NCBI GenBank assembly: GCA_943735955.1
Contig: OX030963.1
Location: 1,589,431 to 1,653,430, forward strand
DNA from: Piscicola geometra
Taxonomy: Eukaryota > Annelida > Clitellata > Hirudinida > Piscicolidae
DNA: 64,000 bases
Reading direction: 5' to 3'
Shown: positions 41,294 through 63,174 of the stretch, one piece after another
How positions within the stretch are numbered: the first letter of the stretch is position 1
How the letters are laid out: the number at the start of each line of letters is the position of its first letter
Notes under the pieces: generated by a model
The model's database searches: none
What the model was told of the DNA's origin: nothing
The model's input: the letters and a program-made list of their open reading frames with translations, nothing else
Made by a program: the position numbers and the translations under genes

Positions 41294-44200
41294 TCATTTT
41301 GTTCTAAATCGTCCTCCAACCCACCCTTCATCCTCTTGATCATGATGCTTTTCTGCAGTCATCTTTTCCGTCAAGTCCAACGCTCTGAAACCTTTAGCAA
41401 TCTTCCTTCTGTAGTGTTTGCCCCTGCTCTTTAAGTTTGAAAAGGCTTCTGTTTCTGGGTTGATGGGTGGGTTGATAAGTGTGCTGATGGGATGTTTGGA
41501 CAAATAGACTAATTAACGAATAGATGAACAGATAGAGTAATTGATGGATAAATGAACAGATAGACTAATTAACGAATAGATGAACAGATAGAGTAATAAA
41601 CAATTAAATGAACAGATAGAGTAATAAACAATTAAATGAACAGATAGACTAATTGATGGATAAATGATTAGACACCTGATGAATCAAACTCCTCAGAGAC
41701 CAGAGCTTTAGTTGGCAAGCAGGCTCCTTCGGTACATGTATTTCCCTTGTTACCTTAAAATTACAAATAAATACAAATACAAATTTAATTACATTTTAAA
41801 AAATTGAGTTTAATTGATTTATTGTATGAGGTAGTAGTTTATAGTTTAAATATTTTTGAAAGAATTTTAAATGTCTTCGCACCTTTGCAAGGCTTGTTGT
41901 TGGTCACCGAGTTAAGAACTTTTGAGGAACACTAAAGAAAAAATATTATTAATATTATAATAATTCATAAAAACGACAAAAATATTTTTTATGAATAAAG
42001 ATTTATTAACAGTTATTAATAATAATTTTTTATAAAATGAATAAAATTATTTAAAGGGTTTTTCGCACGTCTTTAGAATTTCCCGCGCAAACTTTACACT
42101 CTCCATAGCATTGTGTGTCTGCTCCCTTGAACTTGCAGGTGTTCACGTCACAACAGGCGCATTGCTTTGGTGGTTGGAATTGTTGTTGGAATTTTTGTGG
42201 CGGTGGTAGTTGGAATGTTGGTTGGAGTAGGGTTTGATAGTGTTTCAGAGAAATGGTAGTTGGAGTGTGGTTGAAGTGGTGGACTTTTTTTTACCTATGA
42301 CAATGATAGTAGTGTATCCAACTAGATATGTCAAGACATAATTTCAGCCAAAAAAACAGTACCAACGTACAAAGTTCACACCACAGTAAAGCACGCAAAC
42401 CTCAGGAGCACAATCACAGTCTTCTCCGGGATCGACTTTGCCATTTCCACAAAACTGAGGCTTTGGGAAAAATTTGATGGAACTTAAGTTAAATATAATG
42501 TTTTAAAATGTTCACACTTAAACGCTAAAAAGAAAAAATTAATAACTAATTTATTGACTTTAAAATAACTCCACTTTTATTTACCCCTTCCCCATTCAAC
42601 CACCCATCCAACCACCCATCTAACCACTCATCTAACCACCCATCTAACCACCCATCCAACCACCCATAATCCCCACCGGCATTGGCTTGGTGGGTTCAAT
42701 TGAAGCTGAACTGGCTTTGATCCATTCAGAAAAATCCGCTGTTGAGCACGAAGAGAAAATGGGACTTCTTAACATTGCTGTAGTTCTGTGGTGGTTGTGT
42801 TGTTGGTGGTTGTTGGTGGTTGTGGTGGTTGTGTTGTTGGTGGTTGTGGTGGTTGTGTTGTTGGTGGTTGTGGTGGTTGTGTTGTTGGTGGTTGTGGTGG
42901 TTGTGTTGTTGGTGGTTTTGGTGGTTGTTGTGGTTGTGGTGGTTGTGTTGTTGGTGGTTGTGGTGGTTGTTGTGGTTGTGTTGTTGGTGGTTGTGGTGGT
43001 TGTGTTGTTAGTGGTTTTGGTGGTTGTTGTGGTTGTGTTGTTGGTGGTTGTTGTGGTCGTGTTGCTGGTGGTTGTGGTGATGGAGATAAGAAGGATAGGG
43101 GTGGAGATGGTGGTGTTGGTAATGATGGTGGAGAAATTTAAACTTCAAAAACAACTCATTTCATTTACTACGTAATAAGCCAATGTCTTACGTGATATGG
43201 TACATTACACAGCCTTTAGGACCAGCTGGACAATTGCACGCTGTAGAAAAGATTAATAAAGATATTTGGACAAAGTTTTATGAACTAGTTTTGAACTATT
43301 CTAATCAGTTCTTTCTTCTTTTTTCACTCACAATCTTGTACGCAAAATAAATTTTCTCACCAAAATCTTTTTCTCCAAAACACTCTTTTTCATTCAAGTC
43401 AATTCAATTCAATTGGGAGAGCCCAAACCACTATTTTTGACGAAAATTTTTCCTTTCCATAAAACATTTTTTCCCAAAAACCTTTCTGATCCACCCTCAC
43501 CAGCAGTGTCGTGTCTCATGTTGATTCCATGACCGATCTCATGAGCAGTAACCACGGCAAGTCGATCCTTGTTCAGAAAACGTGGAAGAGTGATCACCCC
43601 TTTGGAAACTTTGATGAAAGGGGGTTGGGGGAAAATTGGAGTGAAATGGTTGGAAAGAGTGAAAATGGGGAAAGGGTTGGGAGAAGAATGTGATAAAGGG
43701 TGGGTGAGAATGGGTTAAGGGGGTGGAAGGGATTGTGGGAGGTTATATGAGAGTTTGAGAGGTTTGAGAAGAGAATATAAGGTAAGTTCAATGAAGTAAC
43801 TCTCAAAACTTATTAAATACTTAAATGAATTGAATCACCAAAAACTTGTTACTTTTTTACTTAACTTTTAATAAATATAAAATAATTAATTCTTCTCTTT
43901 ACTTGTTTTTCCAACAGAACCCGATGTATGAACGCCTTCAACATTCGACGGTCCAAATGGATCACTATGGCTCATCATGATTCCCCTGTGTTTGAGAAAG
44001 AAGGGGGTAGATTGATAAATGGATTTGGAATTTTTTTAGTGTTAAGAGAATAGAGCAGAACAAAATTATTTATAGATAAAAATTAACTTAGAATGAAAGT
44101 TTATTATTGAATAAATAAAATCTGAATAAATAAGTATACTCTATAAAATCTGCCCAAACCTTCCCACACCCAATCTCACGTGTATAGGATGGTGTCTTCA

Positions 44201-45152
44201 TAGCTACTCAACTGGTTCTGGAACCTTCTTTCGTTTTTGATTGCATCCACAGCATTGAGCATGCTTTGGAAGGGGATGGAGGGCGTATCCCAGCTGGTGA
44301 ATCCAACCTTATCCCATATTTCGAGACGAGAGATGCTCAAGCTCACGTCCAGCTTGTTGAGGATCTGAGAGGGAAGTGGTTAAAATGTGGTTTGGTGGTG
44401 ACTAGTTTAATGATTTGGGTGTTATGACGGCTTGCTTTGATGGTTGTGTGGTGGAAATTGCCACTTCTTAAATAGTTTAGGCTGATCAACAAAAAAGAAA
44501 GAAATTTAAATGGGAAACTAAAGAAATGAAGCACAAAAGAACATCTTTATTCATCTTCTAACCGAGCTTGCTCCACTGATGGTGTCCCTGAAGAAACCAG
44601 CTTTGTCCGCTATCCCTCCCATGTTGACGGCCTTTTGTGGTATTAAATCATATTTAAAAAAAGTAAAAATTATGAAATAAAATTAAGTAAAAGTTGAAAA
44701 ATGATTACGAGACATTTGGTAAAAACAAAATGGCTTAGACATCCTAATAAGGTGTCCTACCAATACGATTTTTAGTGTGAACCAAAATGAGTCCCAATTG
44801 ATCATGTAATATAAAAAACAATAAATAAAAGAATATTCATTAAAATAGTTTAAACCTTAAATAATTTTAGACGATGTAGTAGAATAACTTTATTTAAAAT
44901 CGGTGCTAATCTGAAAAATATTTAAAGACACAAGCGCGGTTTAACACTTACGCAAAAATGATCACAAATCACCAAGAGTTCAATGTTGTGTCTGGCTGAC
45001 TCCTTTAAGGAAATTGTTATTTTATTTAATATTATTTTTGGAATTTAGTTCACGTTTATTTTCATTCTAAAAGTTTCTTTAAAAGATGGTTTTTTCACCG
45101 TGAACTCAAGACCAGCTAGGAGCAGTAGAAGGAACTGTAGCACGACTTTCAT
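41294..45152 (-). CDS. Secreted ADAM-like reprolysin metalloprotease (M12B) with disintegrin-like region
   Basis: Zinc endopeptidase of the adamalysin/reprolysin family. Exons in gene order: 45152-45099, 45002-44952, 44631-44563, 44364-44180, 43985-43921, 43599-43501, 43240-43192, 42767-42677, 42460-42401, 42164-42069, 41931-41883, 41753-41676, 41454-41294; total 1,107 bases (368 residues). Signal peptide MKVVLQFLLLLLAGLEFT (residues 1-18); catalytic start 'HNIELLVICDHF'; zinc motif 'HEIGHGINMRHD'; Met-turn 'CVMYHI'; then 'CSTADFSEWI'; disintegrin-like 'CGNGKVDPGEDCDC' and a Cys-rich stretch; a basic, Cys-free tail. The catalytic residues are intact. Unlike most ADAMs there is no propeptide of usual length and no transmembrane helix. 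A missed 5' exon could supply a propeptide, but the signal peptide joins directly and in frame. Exact ADAM subgroup is not resolved. Confidence 0.85.
41515..41665 (+). repeat. Degenerate tandem (gaacagatagactaattgat)n
   Basis: Four to five copies of a 29- to 32-base unit containing 'gaacagataga.taat' in a reprolysin-gene intron. Confidence 0.85.
42597..42668 (+). repeat. (CCACCCATCTAA)n tandem
   Basis: Six copies of a 12-base unit. On the gene's strand this is TTAGATGGGTGG directly downstream of the donor of exon 42767-42677. Confidence 0.9.
42788..43080 (+). repeat. GTTGTTGGTGGTTGTGGTG minisatellite
   Basis: About 290 bases of G/T-only tandem units of 24-27 bases. On the minus-strand transcript it is CCACAACCACC-type sequence leading to the acceptor of exon 42767. 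Open frames across it are artefacts. Confidence 0.95.
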
Positions 45153-45401
45153 ACTGATGATCAGTGTCTGAAAATCATTTAATTAAAAATCGAAATATTT
45201 AATTAATTCAAATATTGTTTTATAAATAAATAAATAAATAAATGAATAAATAAATTATTATAGTAGAGAAAAGCTAAAAGATAACTTAAATAAATGAATT
45301 GTAGGTCTACAAGTTTTAAGTGTGCTAGTACAGGAACAAAACCTTTGTAGGATGGAAGCTTGCAGAGCTGAGTAGTAAAGTTCTGAAATTTCATCCCGTA
45401 T

Positions 45402-45412
45402 TTATAGGAAAT
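45402..45412 (-). promoter_or_regulatory. Possible TATA box for the reprolysin gene
   Basis: Minus-strand CTATAAATACGGG lies about 250 bases upstream of the start codon. An acceptor-like gattttcag precedes the ATG exon (exon start about 45167), so a short 5' UTR exon spliced to it is likely. Confidence 0.4.
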
Positions 45413-45865
45413 CTTAAATATTCATTGATCCAAATGGCATTGGAATTCTCAATCACATCCTATCGCTAAACCTCATCCACCCCTCTTAAGCCGATCTCGG
45501 ATCCCATGAGGATGAATGAGGAGGATGATAAGAAATTACAATTATATGATAATAATAATTATGTTTTAAACTTTTTTTGGTTTTAAACAATTAATATTAA
45601 TTTTAATAATAATTATAACAGCTTCATTATCATTGATACTGATGATGATTAATATTCAAAAAACATGCAAACCTAATGCACATTTTAAAACAATTATTAA
45701 AATTATTCCACAAATGATAGTACCTGCAATATTAGAAGCAAAAAAGTATAAGTTTTAAAAAACAAATAAAAATAAAGCTGCAAGCGTTTCCTAATATCAC
45801 TTCAAGGATTTTCTGGGTCATCTGAAGAGAAGAAATCTTACACCAACTTGTTATGCTAGCTCATC

Positions 45866-45962
45866 CTCATCATCATCATCATCATCCTCATTATCATCAT
45901 CATCATCATTATCATCATCATCATAATCATCATCATCATAATCATCATTATTATCATCATCA
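45866..45962 (+). repeat. (CAT)n-rich microsatellite
   Basis: Interrupted CAT/ATT triplets, intergenic. Confidence 0.9.
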
Positions 45963-47136
45963 GGATTACAATCAACTAAAAAAGAAACTTAAAAAAAGCA
46001 AAAGTTGAAAATGATTTATTAGAAAAACAAAGTTCAAAACAAAAACTTGAAGTTTATAAGTCTCAAGTTTTTTCAGATGTGTTTTTTTTATTCTTCGCAC
46101 TGGTGTTTGCACGCTAGGTTCTGCTGATGTTTTTCCTTCCTGAAAAATTGATTAATACTTAGTGTTTGGAATATTGAAATGTGAGTCATACGTTCATTAT
46201 AAACAATAGAATCCTAATTCATTTATTATTATTTTTACTCTTAATGCTAGTCGAGCAGCTGACTTAATAAACAAACTTCGAAAAACTTATTTATTGTCTG
46301 AAGTCTTGAACTTCAAACCATTTTTCAAATGTCTTTGTTTTTTTATTTTTATTATTATTATGTATAATTTTATTTTTCATGTTTTATTTTGTTTTTAATT
46401 TTAAGATCTTTTTATGAATCTATTTAAAATTGCCTTCTAATCGTTTTGCCATTTCAGGTATTTTTTCTAAATTATAGGATAAAAACTTATGCAAAGCAGG
46501 TTAGTTTCGTCAAAGGATTAATTGGATGTGATTGTTTCTTAATTAACAAGCATCCACATGTAGGAGGTTGCATGAGCCCTCTGTGAACCGCAGGAAAGAG
46601 TTTCTGGCACTTTTTTATTTGCGGTTGTGTTGTATATGTCATTTACAATATATTTTTTTGTAGCATACTATGTTTTGTATGTGTTATGTTTTGAAAAGTC
46701 GGTTTTATATGTGTTTTTTGTTGTATATGTGGTGTATTGTGAACACCTTTGTAGTGTATTCAGTTCCAATGAGATAAGCACACACACAAACCTACAAATA
46801 TATGAGTATATATAGGTGTATGAATGCAAGATGGAAAAGTTAAGTTCCAAGTGTTTTTTTTTAATTTACAATTTCTTAAGCGCTTTTTGAAATGATATAT
46901 CTTAATTTTTTGACTAAATTTCAAATTTTTGGGTCTTGAAAAATTAAATAATAAAAAAACATTTGAAAAAGTGATTTTTCCATTTCCCACCTAAACGAGA
47001 AAACTTTAACAACATAGTTTTCATGGTCTGTTGCAAATAGGTTTATTAAAAATAAATTGATTTTGTTTTTATTCAGGAAGTTTTCTATCTTGAAGAGGAT
47101 TATTGCTTCTGAAGTTTTTATGAAAGTTTTTGCAAA

Positions 47137-55949
<8,813 letters not shown>

Positions 55950-57373
55950 GATTCTCGAGTCTATTGTTTTGTTTTAGTTTTTCTATTTTCGAAATTTAAT
56001 CATCAAAAGTGAATTATTCTCGATTTTATTTTGCTTGTGCCTTTAGTTTTCGTATGCCTGAAAAATGTGTTTTCAGCCATTTTGGTAAAAAAAACTTACT
56101 TCTATTCCGAATCAACATTTTAAAGTTTCAAAATTCATATCCGTGAAAAAATTCACGCCTAAATTGTCTTATTTTAAGATTATGAATGTAGACTTGCCAA
56201 TTAACTCATATTTTGTTTATATTCTCTCATTAATTTAAGCGGAATATTAATATCTAATTAACTAATAATTCGTTTTAAATTTTCAAAAAACGTACAGGTT
56301 TATAACCTGTTAAACATCACTTCATTTTTATCTATTTTTGCAAGAGTCAGAGATATTAAAATTGAAATCATAACTCGTTCAGATGGCTTTTTTAAAGAGC
56401 TGCTAGGTATAAAATTATTTCAGTCTTATATAAAAAACTAAAAAATAAATTTCTGTTCATGGAAACTTCGGTTTTAAACAACATAGAGATGCTGAGTAGG
56501 TAAACGTTTAAGACAGCAGATGACAATACGTAATAATTTGAGAGAGAGCAAAGAGATTTGAATGGTGGTTTGCTTCTAGTATATCTTTCAGATGTTAATA
56601 TTTCATAGAAGAAAATAATTATTTAAATGGTTCATAAATCTGCCATTTAATTAACTGTACCCACCTTTGGATAAAAAGTATTTTAAATATCTGCAAAAAT
56701 CACAGTCTTTATTTGAAGAATAAAAGCAAAAGTTTGCAACAATAAATCGTTTCTTAAAGGTAAATAACATTCAAGTTTGATTTGTGCAACAAATAGGTTT
56801 TTTGCAATAAAGTGCTGTCATTTCCAGATTCTTGAAGAGCTTAATAGTGTTAATTTATATTGTCAATCTTTTTCCAAGCATTGAAAGAATACATTGAAAA
56901 TACTATTCTAAACAAATCCATAATTAATAATGTATATATGGTGAACAGAAAAAATGGTTGAAAGTTCTAATCAAACATAGTCACCAAGAAGCAGGATGGG
57001 GAAAACAATATGAAATTTTGAAGAAATCAAGTGAATGTCAGAACACGTATTTAGGTCTGATGCGCTAACTAACAAGTTTTTCAGCAAATGAAACTAGCGA
57101 AAAAAAACAATATATTCTTGCAATGTATTTTCCACCTTCCAAGGATCTTTAGTTTTCCTCTGTTGACGATCTTCCAATAACTTTCTTGTTCTCATCAAGA
57201 CAATCCACGCAACTTCATTTACCACCTAACAAGCCCAAACGACTGAATTTATCAATTAAATTTTTCTCATTCTCCCTCCCTTCAACACCCTTTTGAACCT
57301 CCCAAATTTCTCCAAACGGCCTTAAACACCCTTCAAAATCCCACCAATTCCCTTTCCCCACCTCAAGCACCCT
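55950..57373. other. Intergenic region between convergent genes
   Basis: 3' UTR of the myosin light chain gene (an AATAAA-like 'gcaataaag' near 56804) and 3' region of the vWA-EGF gene. A C-rich stretch at 57250-57373. No other gene seen. Confidence 0.7.
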
Positions 57374-60300
57374 TCACAATCCCCTCCCACCGCCCAAGAA
57401 CACAGCCACGAAGACCAGGCCCACCGACAGCAATGGGGCACTGAGCGCTTGCGAGGCACCGTCTGTTTATGTGTTTTGTGTTTGTGCTGTGTGCTGTTTG
57501 ACATGTTAAAGGGTAAAGAGGTTATAAAGCGTAATTTAAATGACAGTTTTAGTTAAATAAGATAGTCTATTAACACAATTTAATTCCTAATTGGAAAATC
57601 ATAACTTTAAAATGTCTCTTATAGTCTAAAAGTTGAAGACGACTTACTTCCCAACATAGAGCAGTCACTTCCCTTGAAGTTGCCTGCACAGTTACAACTC
57701 ACCGCACCGTCCTTCAGCACACAAGTTCCGCCATTCTTGCAGGTGACTTGGCTGCACGACTGAACCTTCGTCTGGCAATTCTCTCCCGTGAAGGCGACCT
57801 TGCATTGACATTTGTGGCTCTTCGCGTCCAGTACGATACACTCTTGTCTCTCTGTGCACTTGTTGCTCGTACATGCGTCTGTTTCTACCTTTTTGGTCGC
57901 TTTTGAATTGATGGTGAAATTATTTGTCGAGTTTTTTATTTTAATTTGTAGGAGTTTCACAATTAAAATTAAGTTTAGAAAGATATTCTTCAATTCAGAT
58001 TTGTTTCAAAAAATTATATATTCATAACTTCATCAATTAAAATAATTAGAGTGTAAAATCGATTAAAGTTTTACTTTCGCAGGTCGTTCCATGGAAGTTT
58101 GCAGTACATTCGCATCTGAAGGATTTGGAGTCGCTGCCAGCAATGCACTTACCGCTATTTTTGCATGGTATGTTTGTGCATCCATCTAGGTGTGTATGTA
58201 TGTGTGCTTTTTGCTGGTTTGGGTGTTCATTTTGTGTTTATGATGTCTTTAAATATTTGAAAAATCGCAAATTAATAAAAATATATATTTATTAATCAGT
58301 CAAGTAACTCGAATTAAATTACTAATAGCCAGTTAAAAATCCAAATATACTCACCTATCTTCACTTCACAATTTATTCCTTGGAAGCCAGGCAAACAAGT
58401 GCACGTGTAGCCCATTGGGAGTTTGTTTACACATTTACCTCCCTGCAAGCAAGGGTTTGTGGAGCAGTCGCCTGGGAAAGGAGAAATGGTGATGGGGATA
58501 ATGGTATGATGGGAATGAGAGACAGTGGTAGAGGGTGAGAGCGAAATGGTATGTTAGAACTAGAATAAAAATAAAAAGCCTGAAAAGTGAGAATTTTTTA
58601 TAGATGTTTAAGCGACTTTAAACAAAATTCTCTCGTTCTTACGTCCAGCTGCTGTAGAAAAAAAGACCCTAAGGTCATTCTGGTTCGCAGGCACTCCCAA
58701 GAAACATTTGACTCCACCAAACTTTTCCGAAAATGCATTATCAGACACAAAGACAGTGCTTTCTTTTCCTACTTCCAGCTCAAAATGCTTCTCGAAGTAA
58801 ACCGGAGATGCAGAAATCATGTCCGGGGAAAGATACAGGTCGGCTTTGAGATTGTCAGTAGGGTTGGTCTTGTCAATTTTAATCTTCATGGTCACTCCAC
58901 CTTTTCCTGTTTCAACCATGCACTTTAAACCGTTAGTTAAGGGTGGAAGAAGGAAATCACCGGGTTTTTCGGCTGGAAACCAAAAGAAATTGTCTGCGAA
59001 ATTTATTTTTTTAAGATTGAAAACCTTTGAGTTATGACTATGATAAATATGTTTTTTAGTTTCTAGTTTATAATACAATTAAAAACTGAATAAATAAACT
59101 GAATAAAATGAAACTCACTTTCCAAAATCTTCGAGACCAACCACCCATACAGATCTTGTTCCTCGTTGATTCCTTCCCTAAGGTATTCCATAGGACATCT
59201 CACATCTTCCAGTTCCCCCATCTTAATATTATCCTCTTTGGACTTCACATCCGCTGGAATGACGATTAGATTTATGTGCTTTTTCCGCAGAGCATTCCTC
59301 ATTTTTTTCGTTTCTTCAGCATCAGCTTCAGAAAATCCTGGCAGTACGAGCAATGCAACCCTCGAAACACCCAGTTTTTTTTCAGGTTCGAATGTGTCAA
59401 TTATATCCTTCAACGCGTCGCTTGCCTTTGCTTCAACGTCTGTGAGGGATTAAATTTATTTCAAAGTTTCAAAAAATATACTTTAATTATTTAGTTTTAA
59501 TTTATTTGTTATGTTCATTTTTGATTATTCTATTTTCCCTATTTACAAATCACTACTCGCATTTTTTTTTATTTCAAAATCATTTCACCCAAACCACCAT
59601 TTCATCAACATTACCCTCTCACCATCATCAAAACCACCCATCCTCACCCGTTTTTTTTTGAACGACATCCCTTATTTTGTCTCTAACTTCAAACCTTAGG
59701 TTTTTTCCGGTAAAAACTAACTCAAACTGAAAAGTATTGTCATATTGTTTGAAAGCTACTCTCGGGTAGAAGTTTTTCAGATTTTGATCTGAAAAAGTTA
59801 TAAACAATTAAAATTATAAATTAATAAAAAGCTTTTTAATTCTTTTGAAAAAATTAATTGATGATTTAATTGAATAAATTTAATCAATATCTAATGATAA
59901 TTTCAATGAAGTCACCATTCAGAAGATCCAAAGCAGTTTCTGACAAGCCCCTCTTTATGGCGTTGAAGGTGTTGTGGCGGACTCTTGCGAAAAACGAAAA
60001 TTATTATTAATATATTTATATTAATAATATTTGATGATAAAATAATGGCTAAAATAAGTTTAAAATGGGTACTCTTCCTAGTAAATATAAGGATCTACAT
60101 TTCTTCTCTTTACTCATAACATTATTTTTAATTATGATTTATTTATATTAAATATGGCTTACTTCTTAGTGCTATCCACCATAAATAAAATGTCAAGTTT
60201 TCCTTCTGGCTTGGCTACAAGTTCTAACAAAATAAATTTTTATATTTTAGTTATAGAAATGAACATGTATAAGACACACGCAGTAGTTTTAAAATCGGAA

Positions 60301-61113
60301 ACTTGCATACAGAAATAAGAATGTCAACAATTTCTTCTTTCTTTTTAATCACTCTCCATCTCACCACTTCTCATTCAATCTCCCTACACAACACCCTCAC
60401 TCACCATCAAATCGTAGTGTTTGGAAACTATTACGGATCTTTGCACTCCAGTAATATGTCATAAGGAAATTTGCCTGTGGAAAGGGACTTAAAGGCATGT
60501 GAGGCTGTTTGTCTGACCGGTAAAACAACACCAACGCTGCAACCGTTCCACCGATTATTGGAATTTCAGTGTCTACCCACTCAATGCTGGACCATTTTTT
60601 CGGAAGACGTTTGTTCACCTCTTCTAAGAGTTCACCGTCTAGTTTGCTTTTGACGTAGTTAAACTGCTCTTCGTCGATCTGGTTTGGTGAGACATGCGTG
60701 TAGTTGGATGTTTAGTAATATTACAAATCAAGTTGGTAAATGAGATGAGTATCTATTAGATACTATCTAATATTAAAAACTATATAATCATACAATAGAA
60801 TTTATTTAAAATTTAATTATAATGCACAAACCTTCCACAGTCCTTTGTAATTAGGGGGTTCAACGGGTTTAACTTTTTTAGAATCCTTGTCTGAGTAAGT
60901 GATAGATGGAATGAACTTAATGAGATGACGAAAGTCCGGCAAAATGCACCACGATCGGATGATTTCATCGACGGTTTCAACAATTTCAGGATCTTTTTGG
61001 CCCGAAACTTTCGTCAGATCGGTAGTTTCGGAGCTTGTGAGAGGAATTGTGGTGGTAAAGAAGAAAAAAAGGAGGAGGGTGGAGGAGAAGGATGAAAAGA
61101 TTTTCAATGCCAT
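57374..61113 (-). CDS. Extracellular vWA-like and EGF-domain protein, probable GPI anchor
   Basis: Exons in gene order: 61113-60832, 60678-60405, 60223-60163, 59983-59916, 59788-59648, 59439-59119, 58972-58643, 58471-58355, 58185-58075, 57884-57648, 57462-57374; total 2,031 bases (676 residues). Signal peptide MALKIFSSFSSTLLLFFFFT at residues 1-20. A von Willebrand factor A-like fold is suggested by 'KLDILFMVDSTKK', 'FYPRVAFKQY' and 'SRVALLVLPGF'; the MIDAS motif DxSxS reads DSTKK, so metal binding is doubtful. A beta-rich segment follows (exon 58972-58643), then four EGF-like domains ('CSTNPCLQGGKCV', 'CTNIPCKNSGKC', 'CTSNKCTERQEC', 'CSQVTCKNGGTCV'). The C-terminus NGASQ then a hydrophobic run 'LLSVGLVFVAVFLGGG' with no cytosolic tail looks like a GPI signal. 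Probably a cell-surface adhesion or matrix-binding protein; no named orthologue recognised. Confidence 0.82.
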
Positions 61114-61290
61114 CGGACAGAAAACTCGGATAAATTTGTAGGATTTAAGGGATATACAGTTTTAAAGTTATTGAAAAAATATATTTTGTTTTAATTTTTG
61201 TAGGTTTGAAAGCTTTTACTTATCGAAAAGATATTATATAAAAATATTTTACTCAATATTAAAAGATTGAAAATTTGCTGGTCGCAAGCC

Positions 61291-61299
61291 CTTTATAAA
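61291..61299 (-). promoter_or_regulatory. Possible TATA box for the vWA-EGF gene
   Basis: CTTTATAAAG about 180 bases upstream of the start codon, followed on the gene strand by the relatively GC-rich GGCTTGCGACC. Suggestive only. Confidence 0.4.
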
Positions 61300-61433
61300 G
61301 AAACATGTGTAACTCAAAATTGATTTACGTGTTTTTCTTCATTAAGACACACTCATGCTCAAACAAACTTGAGTTTGAGTAAATATACACAGTCTTATTT
61401 CACGACCACGATGGCATAATGGGTTTGGGAAGA

Positions 61434-61740
61434 TATTTAATTATTCTTTTAAAATATTTAATTATTCATTAAAAATATTTAATTCTTCATTTAAAATATT
61501 TAATTATTCATTCAAAATATTTAATTATTCATTAAAAATATTTAATTATTCATTTAAAATAGTTAATTATTCATTTAAAATATTTAATTTTTCATTTAAA
61601 ATATTTAATTATTTATTTAAAATATTTAATTATTCATTTCAAATATTTAATTATTCATTTAAAATATTTAATGATTCATTTAAAATTTTTTATTATTCAA
61701 TAAAAATATTTAATTATTCATTAAAATGTTTAATTATTCT
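61434..61740 (+). repeat. 21-bp AT-rich tandem (tttaattattcatttaaaat)n
   Basis: About fourteen copies of a 20- to 22-base unit with few substitutions (attcattaaaaat, attcatttcaaat variants). Confidence 0.95.
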
Positions 61741-63174
61741 TCAAAGAGATTTTTGAGGACTCTCTACAATCCTTGATTCCCTGAGTGTTTCCAAAAACGG
61801 AAACAAAATCATCTAATCTCTGAAGCAAAGTTTTTATAATTATATTTCCTGGATTATTTATATTATATTATAAACTTTTGTTATAAATTTATAGATTTTT
61901 TCTCTAAGCTTCAGTGAAGATTAATAGAGATTAAAAGAGATTAGTAGAGATTAGTTAGAGACTAATAGAGATTCGTGCTTGGAGATTTGCAGTGCAGAAC
62001 ACTTTGAGCAAAGCAAACATTACGTTATAAGTGGTTTGTTTCGATCAAACAAAATGGCATAAATTATAAAAATTTATAATAAAAAAAACAAATAGTTGGA
62101 TTTCAAAGTTTTATTTTAAGCTTCTAAAATTATTCTATGTGTGATATTTTTATTTTAGATTTTTCATATTTTTGCAAAGTTAGGTTTAAATGACCGTGAT
62201 ATATCAAAATCTTTGTACATCCATATTGATAGGCCACCCTCATTATCGAAAAATAGTTGTATTTTAGGCCCTTCAAAAATTTGACAACGCGAATGCTTAT
62301 GGCGGACAACTAATATTCTTTAAACTAACAACTCTATTCACGAACGTCTTTGGATTAATAAAGTTTCCCTGTATTTTTTGAATTTTCCTTTGGTAGGAAA
62401 TTCAGTTTACTTTGTACGTGATGTAGTCATGGATTTGTTGGAAACGTGTAATTCTTTCTCGTTCCATTTTCATTTTTTGTGATCATTTATTTCAAATGAA
62501 ATACAGCATTTACATTCTACATGGTAAATTAGAAGTTATTTTGACTTGAGAAGACTCTTATTAAAGAAGAAAACAAAAAAAATATTTTATTTGTTTTCTA
62601 TTTTTGCAAATCTTATAGAGCGTCTTGAGTTGGGTGATACGTGAGTTCGAGATGCATTTGTTTTCTCAAAAACTTGAATCATCTGGCCGAACTTTGCTCT
62701 CTACATTGTGGTTGCATTGTTCATTCAGTCAGAGAAGTCATAAACTTATTCGTTTGAACGCAAACCAATGGTCTTATTAAAAAGAAAATTCTCTTTTATA
62801 ATGATTTCAACTTTTTTGTTTTTATTAACTTTTATTTTTTAAGTTTCACAAAGTTTACTCAAAAATTCCAAAATGTAAAAAATCATGTTAATGCATATTT
62901 ACTTTTCTTTAACTAAATAAAATCCCCACCCAAATGGTTTGAACCAATATTTTAGAACCTGAAAACTTAACCAATTTTCTCGCACCAAACTTTGTCTTTA
63001 GAGAATTACTTTCTCTTCCTTATTAGTACAAAAACTCATTTCTCTACCACATCATCAACACACACAAAACTTTTTTTTAAGTTCACAAACATTTTCTCTC
63101 TCATCATCGCCACCACCATTACGCCCTTACTTTACATCATAATCACCATCAGAATATATAAATTTATCATTAAA

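Larger units (their letters stand above)
45153..47136. other. Intergenic region between divergent reprolysin and myosin light chain genes
   Basis: Shared upstream region of two genes pointing away from each other. Contains a CAT/ATC-rich tract (45866-45962) and TATA-like sites at 45402 (-) and about 46805 (+, gagtatatatagg). No other gene is supported. Confidence 0.6.

Noticed and set aside
42687..43175. Val/Cys/Gly-rich open frame on the plus strand
   Set aside because: Antisense to a reprolysin exon at its left end and to a G/T minisatellite in the intron; the minus strand carries the real gene.
62622..62670. B-box-like sequence (gtgagttcgagatgc)
   Set aside because: No convincing A box at the right distance and no match to the two SINE-like copies beyond the B-box core.
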